In this document: one piece after another, positions 40,223 through 50,200 of the stretch
How the letters are laid out: each line of letters begins with the position of its first letter
Numbering within the stretch: position 1 is the stretch's first letter
NCBI GenBank assembly: GCA_965243805.1
Contig: OZ251577.1
Span: 3,596,001 to 3,660,000 of the forward strand
Length of the DNA: 64,000 bases
Source of the DNA: CATQHQ01 sp965243805
GTDB taxonomy: Bacteria; Gemmatimonadota; Gemmatimonadetes; Longimicrobiales; Gaopeijiaceae
Direction of reading: 5' to 3'
The notes under the pieces: model-generated
What the model was told of the DNA's origin: nothing
Database searches by the model: none
The model's input: only the letters and a program-made list of their open reading frames with translations
Translations under genes and position numbers: made by a program

Positions 40223-42056
40223 TTATGTGCGTTCCACTTCCAAGGAGGTGGTCACAGAGGCTCTAGGACCCAGAATGACCCGGGAGATATGGTCCGGCAA
40301 CTACGAGAAAGCGTTGCCGATCTCTGTGCAGGACTTCGATCTCTCTGCCGTGCTTCCCGCAGTGCTCTACATGTTCCGCTTCGGACACCGCCGAGGCATA
40401 GGCAGCTTCGTGGACGCCTTCGGCCCTTTGGAGGGTACCAAGAGCCAGCGTAGAAACGGCACGACGGTGCAGGCGGTGGCTGCCAAGCTAGCGAGTTCCG
40501 GCACGGACCGTTTCGCCGGCTTCGACGGTGAAGCGGAAAAGGCGATCCTGGCCGATCTGCTGCTCTGCTACTGTCTCGAAAACCGCGGATACGGATTGGG
40601 TCGTTCGAAGCCGGTGCAGCGCATGGCTCCTGCGCACTACATGGCTGCATGGGTGGATCTCCCGAACGATGTAGGACACCTGCGCCATGTGCCCGAGACG
40701 ATCGTGGCGATTCTGGCGGATCAGAAGAAGACAGAACATGTCCAGCAGGTCAAGAGCACCGAGAGGCGCACTTGGTTTCCTGTCGTCGGTGGCCCCGACG
40801 ACGACATCTTCGCCGACAATGTCCTGCTGAAGGCTGTCGGCCAAGGAATGCATCGCAGCTCCAGCGTCGGCGACTTAGCCGGCGACCGCTTCCAAGAGGA
40901 TGCTTCCGTAGGTCTGGACCAGTTGTTGGCGGTTCGGATTGCCCAGGTGCTGGAGGCCGCTCCGGGAGCCCTCCGGGGGAAGCCGGGAAGCGCGATACCC
41001 AACCAGCGGCCTGTCGCGACCGGGGTTTCGCGTGCGTTCTCCGAAGACATCCGCAAGTTTGTGCGGGAGTATGCGGCACTCGCGCCCCGCCAAGCATTCG
41101 TAGAAATGCTGGAGTCGTGCATGGCTGTGGGCCTGACCTCGATACTCGGCGGGGTGGTGGAAGTAGTTCTCGGTTGGGCGGACACCGGCGACGCATCGGA
41201 TCGCGCCCCTGCCCAGCGATTCGTGGACAGTTCGGCGGGGGGCGACCAGGAGCTCCGAAGCGTCGCCGAGCAATCAATGGACGACCAAATGCGACGGATG
41301 GAACGCCTGCCGGTTGCCTTCATGGCCCTTCGACTTCTCGACTACTGCTCCAGGAAAGACCGCAGGGTAGAAAAGCGCATCAGGAAGGGCGAACTGCCTG
41401 CCAGCCCCGTCGCCACGAAGTGGATCGACTTCCTGGGTGCGGTGCTGCACGGTCGCTGCGAGGAGGCCGCTCCAATTTTGAACCGAATGACGATTCACGT
41501 TCAGGACTTGGCGGAGGCGGCTACCGAGAACGGTTACGTTGCAGCAGCGGATGAGGCGCGTAACGACTACGTTCAGCCCAACCCGGTGTGGCGGCTCGCG
41601 GAGGCTCTCACGTCGTTGCAAGGCCCGAAGCTTCGTTCATACTTGCATAGGCTCAACGACTCCGCCCTCCACATGGACCGCCCCAACGGCTTGGCGAGCA
41701 AGCGGCGAACAAGACGCAAGATGCCTGGCGCAAGCAACGTGCGGAGCCGCATCGTGCGGTCCATGGCCTTCACGGACACGATCTTGGAGTACCTCGTCCA
41801 CCGCCACGTCTTGCCGTCGGGCTCGGGGTCCGCGCATCGCCCGTTGTCATTCGCTCGGTTCATTAACATCCTGCGTGAACGCTATGGCTACTGCGTGGAC
41901 ACCGCACCGCCGGGCATGACGATCTCCAACGAGCTGTTGCAAGCCAATCGACGCTGTCTGGAGCGTCGCTTGCGGGACTTGGGCCTATTGGTCGGGGTCA
42001 ACGACGCCGAGGCGATGAAGCGGTTGCGTCCCCGCTTCGGAGGCAACACACCGTGA
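40215..42056 (+). CDS. Unrecognised 613-aa protein in the DptG position
   Basis: I do not recognise a domain. The protein starts at ATG 40215 (MSDYVRSTSKEVVTEALGP), inside the end of the kinase-ATPase gene, and its TGA overlaps the next start as GTGA, so the three genes are translationally coupled. It is soluble and mainly helical in appearance, with segments such as LPAVLYMFRFGHRRGIGSF, LLLCYCLENRGYGLGRS, RRMERLPVAFMALRLLDYC and PLSFARFINILRERYGYC. It has no signal, membrane span or nucleotide motif. Base composition is less GC-rich than its neighbours. In Dpt systems, DptG sits between DptF and DptH; a profile search is needed to confirm this. Confidence 0.7.
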   Translation: MSDYVRSTSKEVVTEALGPRMTREIWSGNYEKALPISVQDFDLSAVLPAVLYMFRFGHRRGIGSFVDAFGPLEGTKSQRRNGTTVQAVAAKLASSGTDRFAGFDGEAEKAILADLLLCYCLENRGYGLGRSKPVQRMAPAHYMAAWVDLPNDVGHLRHVPETIVAILADQKKTEHVQQVKSTERRTWFPVVGGPDDDIFADNVLLKAVGQGMHRSSSVGDLAGDRFQEDASVGLDQLLAVRIAQVLEAAPGALRGKPGSAIPNQRPVATGVSRAFSEDIRKFVREYAALAPRQAFVEMLESCMAVGLTSILGGVVEVVLGWADTGDASDRAPAQRFVDSSAGGDQELRSVAEQSMDDQMRRMERLPVAFMALRLLDYCSRKDRRVEKRIRKGELPASPVATKWIDFLGAVLHGRCEEAAPILNRMTIHVQDLAEAATENGYVAAADEARNDYVQPNPVWRLAEALTSLQGPKLRSYLHRLNDSALHMDRPNGLASKRRTRRKMPGASNVRSRIVRSMAFTDTILEYLVHRHVLPSGSGSAHRPLSFARFINILRERYGYCVDTAPPGMTISNELLQANRRCLERRLRDLGLLVGVNDAEAMKRLRPRFGGNTP

Positions 42057-45000
42057 AGGGACCGACAGATTGGTGGACCTGGGCCCACGGGAGCCTGCTC
42101 GCCGAAGTCCTGACCCAGGTTCTGGGGAAGCCGGAGGCCGGGACGGTGGGATTCGTGCGGTGCCTCACTCCAGACGTTGTGAAGCTGCTAGCTCAAGACG
42201 ACAACTTCCAAGTGCCCGAGTGGGATGTCTACCGGGTCGTAGATTTCGACGAGGACAAGCGTGCGATCACAGCGGACCGAGCGGTGGCCCTTCGCGAGAG
42301 CAAAGGGCGTCCCGTTCTGCTGCTGGTAGACACGAGCCGGGCCGGTGCTGGCATGGACGGCATCTTCAGCGCGGGCCTGGAGGTGACCGAGCGCGAACTC
42401 TTCTTCGCCGCGAACAGACGGGCCGCCAGCGAGATCACCAAGCGGATCTCCAGCCGCCACCGCCAGTACGCGGAGCGGGCCGTGGCCAGAGCCCGAGGGG
42501 TTGGCGGCCGCTCCAGCCTCTCGCCTTGGACGGTCTATGACTTCTACTGTCGAGTCGCCGCGAACGAGTGCCACGCGGGTGCCTTCCTGCACCTCCTGGG
42601 GCTCTGGCCGGTCGCTGGTAAGGTCGGTCAGGAGGACCTTGACGACCTGGACAGATCGCAGCGCTTCGTGGCGCACATCTTCGACTCGGGAGGATCGTGG
42701 CTCATGCCTGCCGAGCGCATCGACGCGATGCGACTCGTAGATCCCACCGAGGACCAGATCGCGGACCTTGGACGGTTCATTCGCGACGCACGGACAATAT
42801 CTCGCCAGGATGCCCTCGCTGCACTGGCGGCCGACAGGCCCGGCATTTGGGTCAACAAGCTCAAGGTGGAGGAGATGTCCTCCGAGATTCGAGCCGTCGA
42901 GCTCATGCCGTGGCGAAGTACTACCGACAGGATGCTCAAGTGGAGCGGACTGGCCGAGCCAATCGCCGCCGATGAACTGCCGCGGCTGATCGTCAATCCA
43001 GATGCCGACGCCGACACTTCAAAGCTGGAAGTTCGCTGGAAGACCCGTCCCGCGAACGTGCCGAAGGGCCAAGCGCATTATCGCGTTAGCGTGGTCACCA
43101 CCACCGGCGCCGACGAGCTGGCCTACCGAGAGGTCGTCCATAGAGGAACGTCGCACGAGCGATGCGTTTTCGCTGGCGAGGACTTTTCTACCTTGCCGGA
43201 GGACGCCAAGGTGCCAGCGCGGGTGGCGGTCGCGGTGGTGGGAGCCGAATCCGTCCCGGCGTCGCCGGGGTCCCGGTCGGAGAAGCCGGTGGAGTCTTGG
43301 GAGACAGAGGAGTTTGAGATTCAGTTCGGCGAACCTTCCCAAACGGAATCAGCCGCTGGCGGCAAGGGTCATCGGACCTTCGCGGAAGGTTTGATTGAAC
43401 TCGGCAGCCGGGACGCCGTCTACGAGTTGACGGCCCTGGAAACGGTTCTTCCGAAGAACGTCAAGGGCCACCTGTCGTGGAGGTCGCCGACGAAACGGGT
43501 CGGCTTTAGAGTCCACAGGCCGCCGCTGATCAAGGAAGTGGAGGACCAGTGGCGGATCAGCGGCGACGTCGTCGGCCGCTGGCGGGTCAAGGTCCGCTCG
43601 TCGGGCGAGCGGGTGGGGCAGCCTACGTTCGTGCCCTTCTACTGCCCCGACGGCGTGACCAAGAAGGACTGGACAAGGATGCAGGGTGCCTGCAAGAAGA
43701 TGATCACCCGATTCGGGGACTGGGGCGGCGTCGGTCAGGTGTACGATGCTTCCACTGATGGATTTCGGGTCGTGAAGGAGTACCTGCGGGCTTGGACGGC
43801 GATGCTCTACGACGGTGCCGACCCGCAGTTGGCGCTGGGCAACACGGTCGAAGTGCAGTCCCAGTCGGGCCGTTTGATCGGCTTGATCGTCCTTCCCAGT
43901 CATCCGCTGCGGATGGCGTGGCACGTCGCCTACGACAACTTGGTGCTGCACGCCGCCTTCGCCGACGACTTGGCCCCGAAGGACATCTGCCACGAGTTCA
44001 AGATCTTGGACGGTGCCATGTTTCCGGCGATGTTGCCCGGCGTCGCTCCGGCCGGACCGGCTGGCTCCACTGGCCCCGACCCCTACACCTTCGTATTCGC
44101 CGACACCTTGGGCTTCCACGCCGTCGGAATGGTCCCCGACACCGACAAGGAGCCGAAGGCGACGGTTGCGGTTCTTCGCCGCGCGCTCGGCGACAAGGAG
44201 GACGCCAAGGGCGGCTCCGTGCCCCAAGTCGGAACCAGGAGCGCGGACATCCTGGGCGGCGAAGTCCTCAAGTACGTGGAGTGCCACGGCGCATGTCGGA
44301 CGCTCCATGTGCACGGACTGCGGGCGGGCGACGGACGCACGGTCGCTCGGGCGCTAGGGAAGGCCAGCACGGCGGTGGACGAGATGGCGAAGAACGGCGT
44401 GGCGGACGCGCCCTCGGGCGGCTCCGACGAAGCTGACGACACGGCGAGGCTGGCCTTCGTGCTGGAGCTGTATCCGTCGGCCAGGAGCCGGGACGCCGGC
44501 GTTGTGGGCCGTTTCATCGCCGAGTGCCAAGAGAGGCGCAGGCGCAGGGCCGGAACGACCCATAAGGACGACCTGTGGCTGCTGGAGTCGCTGACGCTCC
44601 CCGGCGGAATCAGCGTGCCGCGCCTGCGCTGGGCTCGCAAGGATCACCCGGAACCCACACGGCCCGCCCACCTGGCAATCGCCTTCGACACTTTTGAGTC
44701 CAGCGTCGAACCTGACGACGCGCAGGCCAGGAGAAGGCCGTTCCACGCGTTCGGCCTGCTGTCGTTCTTCGACCGGCAGTACCGGGGAGCGCCCGAACCC
44801 AACTGGCGGAGTGCGGTTCCCACATGGAAGGAGGGGGACAAACACCCTGGCGACCGAACCCACACCGACCGGCTGATGCGGTTGCAGAACCATATCCAGC
44901 AGCTAGTGGTGCGGAGCCTCGACATCGGCGAAGGGATACCGGTCTTGCGCACACGCATCTCCGAGGACAAGGCGGACAGCCTGAAGAGCCTTCACAAGCT

Positions 45001-47212
45001 GTGCGACTGGGTGATCACGCTGGACCGCAACGCTGGCATCGAGTACTTCGATTCGCCCAACGACAACAGGGCCATATACGACGCCTACGTGATCGACTGC
45101 GTGCCGGAGAGGGAGGACCTGGGCTGTCTCCAGCTCATCACCTCCACGACCAACAAGGACGAAGTGCAGGCGCTGCTGGACGGGGCTCTGGACGGAATGG
45201 GACTCAGCCGCAGTCCTCGGAACGCCGATTTTCTCATGGAGCAGCTGAAGGCGCTCAGCGGCCGGCTTGCGATCCGACTTACGGGAAGGAAGGTCCCCGC
45301 GTCGGAGCTGATCGCGCTCGCCCTGGTCCAGGCCAACTGCGCGGCGGTCGCGTCTGGGCAAACACGGGCGTCCGGGCAAACACGCTCGTCCGGGCCGGCG
45401 AGCACCTCCGGTCGCGACTGCTGGACGCCCTTGCGCGACGGCTTCTTCGTCCCCGTGGACGATGTGCGCGACTTGCTTCCGCCCCTGGGTTCCGAGACGG
45501 GGCCGCGACGGGGTGCCCCGCGACCGGACCTCATCTACGTGACGAGTGCTCCTCGCAAGGGCCTGCTGTTCCGCTTCGTGGAAGTGAAGTACCGGCGTCA
45601 CCTGCGCACCGCGCGTTCACCGGAGCTGCTGGATCGAGTCCGACGCCAGACCGAATCGCTGCGGCAACGTTGGTTTGAATGGTACGGTCACGAGGTCGCG
45701 CCTTCGTTCCGGGCCGTCCGTCGCGCCAAGCTCGCCCGAGTGCTCCGCTTCTACGCCGACAAGGCCCACAGGCACGACCTGACCTCCGAGCGTCATGAAG
45801 CGCTGGTCGCCGAGATCGACCGCATGGTGGGGAAGGGCGGTGCCTACGCCTTTGCCGACGACCCGGGCTCCGTGCCGGACCTGGGCTGGGTGTTCTGCCC
45901 CGACCACCAGGACGCGGATCCGCAACTCCTCTCGCCCTCCGACTGGGGCGTGCACATCTACCTCTTTGGTCCGGGCGGGTTGCCCGACCTGGACTCGCGC
46001 TACCGTCGTAAGGAACCGCCGGAGCCAGTGCCCGACGCGCCTACGAGGCCGCAACCGGGCCGGACCCCGCCGCCGGAACCCAAGCCACCGCTGGAACCCG
46101 AGCCACCACCGGAACCCACGCCGGAACACAGCGACCGGCGTCCTTCGCTGGAGTCGGCCGTAGTCCTGGGAACCGACCGCTATGCCCAAGCCCAGGTCCA
46201 GTGGCAGCTCACGGTCAAGGGCAACCCCCACCTCTTGGTGGCCGGGCTTCCGGGGATGGGCAAGACGACCTGCCTGCTCAATCTGTGCCGCCAGATGCTC
46301 GACGCAGGCGTGCGGCCCATCGTCTTCTCGTATCACCAGGACTTGGACGAGAAGCTGGACAGCATGGTGGACTCGATCAGGTTCATCGACTTCGACGGAC
46401 TCGGCTTCAATCCCCTGCAGATGCCCGACCGGCGCGCTCGCCGGCAGTATCTGGAGGTCGCCGGCATGATGCGCGACATCTTCACTGCGATCTATTCGGG
46501 GTTGGGAGACCTGCAGGCCGAAGCCGTGCGCGTCGCGGTAAAGGACAGCTTCGTCGAGGCGGGCTGGGCAGAGACGGGGGCAGACACGGCAAAGCTGGTG
46601 GAGCCGCCGTTCAAGCGCTTCTACGAGATCCTGGCGGAGCAGGAAAAGCCGGACCGGGGGCTGGCGAACCTCCGAACACGCCTGGCGGAACTCAACGACT
46701 ACGGCCTCTTCGACATCGGCCAAGTCCACGGAAGCCTGTGGGAGAGCAGCAAGCCGACCGTCATCCGCATTCATCGGACCCAGAGCGAGGTGCTCCAGAA
46801 CGCCTTCTCGTCGCTCGTCCTCTATGGGCTCTACAAGGACATGTTCCGCCGGGGAATACAGGATCGGGTCACGCACGCAGTGATCTTCGACGAGGCCCAT
46901 CGGGCAGCGAAGCTGAACGTCATCCCCACGATGGCCAAGGAGTGCCGGAAGTACGGCGTGTCGCTGGTGCTCGCCTCCCAGGAGGCGCGGGACTTCCACA
47001 AGTCGGTGTTCTCCGCCATCGCCAACTACTTGGTCCTGCGGCTGACCGACGCCGACGCCAAGACGCTGGTCAGAAATGTGGCCGACTCGCGGCAGGAAAA
47101 GGCGCTGATCGACCAGATCAAGCAGATGAACCGCTTCCGGGCTCTCTACTTCCAGGAAGGGAAGACCCGGCCCAACCATGTCGATCTGCTGAACTACACG
47201 GACCCCATCTGA
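42053..47212 (+). CDS. 1719-aa protein with EVK nuclease-like motif and HerA/FtsK-type ATPase (DptH-like)
   Basis: The first 1100 residues have no recognised domain. At 1159-1179 there is a PD-(D/E)xK-like arrangement: PDLIYV (Asp1159), then FVEVKYRR (Glu1177, Lys1179). A Pro/Glu-rich linker (about 1325-1370) precedes the ATPase. Walker A is GLPGMGKT (1398-1405), Walker B is VIFDEAH (1610-1616), and a HerA-like tail follows (LVLASQEARDFHKSVFSAIA). The size, ATPase at the C-terminus and operon order match DptH of phosphorothioate-dependent restriction. Residues 1101-1112 are two 18-base in-frame repeats (SGQTRA, SGQTRS). The start GTG 42053 overlaps the previous stop. HerA-type ATPase is confident; DptH identity is moderate. 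Confidence 0.78.
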   Translation: MKGPTDWWTWAHGSLLAEVLTQVLGKPEAGTVGFVRCLTPDVVKLLAQDDNFQVPEWDVYRVVDFDEDKRAITADRAVALRESKGRPVLLLVDTSRAGAGMDGIFSAGLEVTERELFFAANRRAASEITKRISSRHRQYAERAVARARGVGGRSSLSPWTVYDFYCRVAANECHAGAFLHLLGLWPVAGKVGQEDLDDLDRSQRFVAHIFDSGGSWLMPAERIDAMRLVDPTEDQIADLGRFIRDARTISRQDALAALAADRPGIWVNKLKVEEMSSEIRAVELMPWRSTTDRMLKWSGLAEPIAADELPRLIVNPDADADTSKLEVRWKTRPANVPKGQAHYRVSVVTTTGADELAYREVVHRGTSHERCVFAGEDFSTLPEDAKVPARVAVAVVGAESVPASPGSRSEKPVESWETEEFEIQFGEPSQTESAAGGKGHRTFAEGLIELGSRDAVYELTALETVLPKNVKGHLSWRSPTKRVGFRVHRPPLIKEVEDQWRISGDVVGRWRVKVRSSGERVGQPTFVPFYCPDGVTKKDWTRMQGACKKMITRFGDWGGVGQVYDASTDGFRVVKEYLRAWTAMLYDGADPQLALGNTVEVQSQSGRLIGLIVLPSHPLRMAWHVAYDNLVLHAAFADDLAPKDICHEFKILDGAMFPAMLPGVAPAGPAGSTGPDPYTFVFADTLGFHAVGMVPDTDKEPKATVAVLRRALGDKEDAKGGSVPQVGTRSADILGGEVLKYVECHGACRTLHVHGLRAGDGRTVARALGKASTAVDEMAKNGVADAPSGGSDEADDTARLAFVLELYPSARSRDAGVVGRFIAECQERRRRRAGTTHKDDLWLLESLTLPGGISVPRLRWARKDHPEPTRPAHLAIAFDTFESSVEPDDAQARRRPFHAFGLLSFFDRQYRGAPEPNWRSAVPTWKEGDKHPGDRTHTDRLMRLQNHIQQLVVRSLDIGEGIPVLRTRISEDKADSLKSLHKLCDWVITLDRNAGIEYFDSPNDNRAIYDAYVIDCVPEREDLGCLQLITSTTNKDEVQALLDGALDGMGLSRSPRNADFLMEQLKALSGRLAIRLTGRKVPASELIALALVQANCAAVASGQTRASGQTRSSGPASTSGRDCWTPLRDGFFVPVDDVRDLLPPLGSETGPRRGAPRPDLIYVTSAPRKGLLFRFVEVKYRRHLRTARSPELLDRVRRQTESLRQRWFEWYGHEVAPSFRAVRRAKLARVLRFYADKAHRHDLTSERHEALVAEIDRMVGKGGAYAFADDPGSVPDLGWVFCPDHQDADPQLLSPSDWGVHIYLFGPGGLPDLDSRYRRKEPPEPVPDAPTRPQPGRTPPPEPKPPLEPEPPPEPTPEHSDRRPSLESAVVLGTDRYAQAQVQWQLTVKGNPHLLVAGLPGMGKTTCLLNLCRQMLDAGVRPIVFSYHQDLDEKLDSMVDSIRFIDFDGLGFNPLQMPDRRARRQYLEVAGMMRDIFTAIYSGLGDLQAEAVRVAVKDSFVEAGWAETGADTAKLVEPPFKRFYEILAEQEKPDRGLANLRTRLAELNDYGLFDIGQVHGSLWESSKPTVIRIHRTQSEVLQNAFSSLVLYGLYKDMFRRGIQDRVTHAVIFDEAHRAAKLNVIPTMAKECRKYGVSLVLASQEARDFHKSVFSAIANYLVLRLTDADAKTLVRNVADSRQEKALIDQIKQMNRFRALYFQEGKTRPNHVDLLNYTDPI
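47184..47203 (+). other. Source of the 20-base scar found in the second kinase gene
   Basis: ATCTGCTGAACTACACGGAC, in the last codons (DLLNYTD) of the 1719-aa protein gene, recurs exactly at 53767-53786, in a different frame within the second NERD-kinase gene. Confidence 0.85.
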
Positions 47213-47250
47213 CTCGGTTAGGTTTCCCCGTCTGACTCGTTAGGTTGGGC
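47208..47250 (+). repeat. Tandem copy of the stop-codon region after the HerA-like gene
   Basis: TCTGACTCGGTTAGGTT at 47208 (containing the TGA stop) is followed 23 bases later by TCTGACTCGTTAGGTTGGG. It is another case of a gene end copied in tandem. Confidence 0.7.
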
Positions 47251-47282
47251 GACGCTGGAAACAACCACAAGGAAGGCTACAT

Positions 47283-50200
47283 ATGAACCGCAGGACCCTA
47301 TTCTTGCTCGGCATGGCGGCTACGATCGCGGCCGGGTGCAACGACGACGTGACCGAACCTTCGCCCGGCGTACCGACCGAGGTGGAGGTGCCAGCCGGGA
47401 CCACTGACGTGGCCGCCGACAAAGCCGTGCTGACGGCGTTGTACGAGGCGACGGACGGACCGAACTGGACCAGGAGCGAAGGATGGCTGACGGAGGCGCC
47501 GCTGGTGGACTGGCACGGCGTAACCACCGACGAAGACGGACGAGTCGCACAGCTTGACCTGTCCGACAACGAGTTGACGGGCGAGCTGCCTGCGGAGCTG
47601 GGCAACCTCGCCAGCTTGCTGTCGCTTTCTCTGTGGGGCAACGACGTGACGGGCGAGATTCCCCCCGAGCTGGGCAACCTCGCCAGCTTGGAGTGGCTCG
47701 ACCTGTACGACAACGACATGACCGGCGAGATTCCGCCCGAACTGAGCAACCTCGCCAACTTGGTGACGCTTTCCCTGTGGGAGAACGACCTGTCGGGCCA
47801 GATCCCTGCGGAGCTAGGCGATCTGGCCAGCTTGCAGTCGCTCTACCTGGGATCCAACGGCCTGACGGGCGAGATTCCGCCCGAACTGGGCGACCTCGCC
47901 AACCTGCTGGAGCTTGGCCTCTCCGGCAACGAGTTGACGGGCGAGGTCCCTGCGGAGCTGGGCGACCTCGCCAGCTTGCAGGTGCTTGAACTTCACTACA
48001 ACCGCCTGACGGGCGCGTTGCCCGAGAGACTCGCCGACTTGACCAACTTGCAGAGCATGTATTGGACATCCGGTTACTCCGGTCTGTGCGCGCCCGGGAC
48101 ACGGAAGTTCATGGACTTCGTGGAGGCAATCGAGTACGACGGCCCGTTCTGCCACGAGACCGACGACGCCGCCCTCGTGTCCCTGTACAATGCGGTTGGC
48201 GGTTCGAGTTGGAGTTCGTCGGACGGATGGCTCGATCGAGGGCCGTTGAGCGACTGGCACGGAGTCGAGACGGATTCCGTCGGACGCGTTACCGTGCTCG
48301 ACCTGAGCGAAAACGGCTTGTCCGGCGACTTGCCGGGGGTGCTGTGGTCGTTGAAGGCGCTCCGGGAGCTGCGCATCGACGGCAACAGCGAGCTCGGCGG
48401 CCGCCTTGTGCTGGGAATGACCGGTCTGTCGTTGCGGACGCTTCGGTACGACGGCACGAGCGTGTGCGCTCCGGACGCGCCTTCGTTCCGCAGCTGGTTG
48501 CAGTCCATAGCATCGCACATGGGCAACGGGGTCGAATGCCCGCCGCAGACGGACCGCGACATCCTGGGAACCTTGTACCATTCCACCGGCGGTCCGCACT
48601 GGATCGACAAGGACAACTGGCTGACCGAGTTGCCGCTAGCGGATTGGTACGGAGTCGAGGAGGACGACGAGGGACGGGTGACTGCGCTCGACTTGCACTA
48701 CAACGCCTTGAGGGGCGAGATCCCGCCCGAACTGGGCGACTTGGCCAGCTTGAAGCAGTTCGTCGCGTGGAGCAATGACTTGACGGGCGAGATTCCGCCT
48801 GAGCTGGGCAGCCTGGCCAGCTTGCAGACGCTCTACCTATCCGGCAACGGCTTGACGGGCGAGATTCCGCCCGAGCTGGGCAACCTGGGCAACTTGGACT
48901 CGCTCTACCTGGGATACAATAGCTTGACGGGCGAGATTCCGCCTGAACTGGGCAACATCGCCAGCTTGCAGGCGCTCGGCCTGTCCAACAACGACCTGAC
49001 GGGTGAGCTGCCTGCGGAGTTGGGCGGCCTGGCCAGCTTGCAGCGACTTTACCTGTCCAGCAACGACCTGACGGGCGAGGTTCCGCCGGAGCTGGGCGAC
49101 CTCGCCAGCTTGCAAGAGTTGATCTTGGCGAACAACGCCGGGATCTCCGGGACGTTGCCTGCCGAGTGGACGTCGCTCCACATGACGGACCTTCAGCTCG
49201 GCGGCACGGGGCTGTGCGCTCCCTCGGACGACGCCTTCCAGTCGTGGCTGAGGTCGATACCGCGCCGGCGCGTTCCTGTGTGCGTCGAGCGAGCGGAAGG
49301 GGAAGCGCGGGCAGCGGCGTACGTCGTGCAGGCGGTGCAGTCGTTCGCGTTTCCTGTGCCGCTGGTGGCGGGAAGGCCCGGGCTGTTGCGAGTGTTCGCG
49401 TCGGCGCCGGAAGCGGGGGACGCTCGTGTGCCGGCGGCGCGGGCCACGTTCTACCAGCGGGACGGGTTGGAGCGCACCATCGAGGTTCCGTCCGGCAACG
49501 GCGCGTTGGAGGCCGACTTGCAGGAAGGCAGTCTCGATGCGTCGGCGAACGTGGAGGTTCCGGGCGACGTATTGCGACCGGGTGTGGAGATGGTCGTGGA
49601 GGTCGATCCGGCCGGTGCCCTCGATCCGGGGCTGGCCGTTCCGACGCGCATTCCTGCGACGGGGCGGACGGCGTTGGAGGTGTACGAGTTGCCGCCCTTC
49701 GACGTGACGGTGGTGCCGTTCCTGTGGGAGACCGAACCCGACTCGTCGATCCTGGACATGACGCGGGGGATGACGCCGGACGACTCGCTGTTCGAGGCGA
49801 CACGGATGCTGCTGCCCGTGGGGGCGATGAGCGTGACGGTTCACGAGCCCGTGTGGAGCTCTTCGAACAGCGCATTCGATCTCTTGAGCGAGACCGAGGC
49901 GATTCGGAGGCTGGAGAACGGCGGCGGCTACTGGATGGGCACCTTGCTCGATGCGGACGGTGCCGCAGGGGTGGCGTTCGTCCCCGGCCAGTCCCAGTTC
50001 TCTGTACTCCGCCCGGGCGTAATCGCGCACGAGTTCGGCCACAGCCTCTACCTTTGGCACGCTCCCTGCGGTGGCGCGGGCGGGCCGGACCCAGCGTTCC
50101 CGAACCGCTCCGGCCGCGTCGGCGCGTGGGGCTGGGACCGTCGGTCGGGGACGCTCGTGCCGCCAAGGCGACGTGACCTGATGAGCTACTGCGCCCCCGC

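Noticed and set aside
36134..47212. Complete Dnd phosphorothioate system
   Set aside because: No dndA-E modification genes in the window; only Dpt-like restriction components, and those by order, size and motif rather than a profile match.
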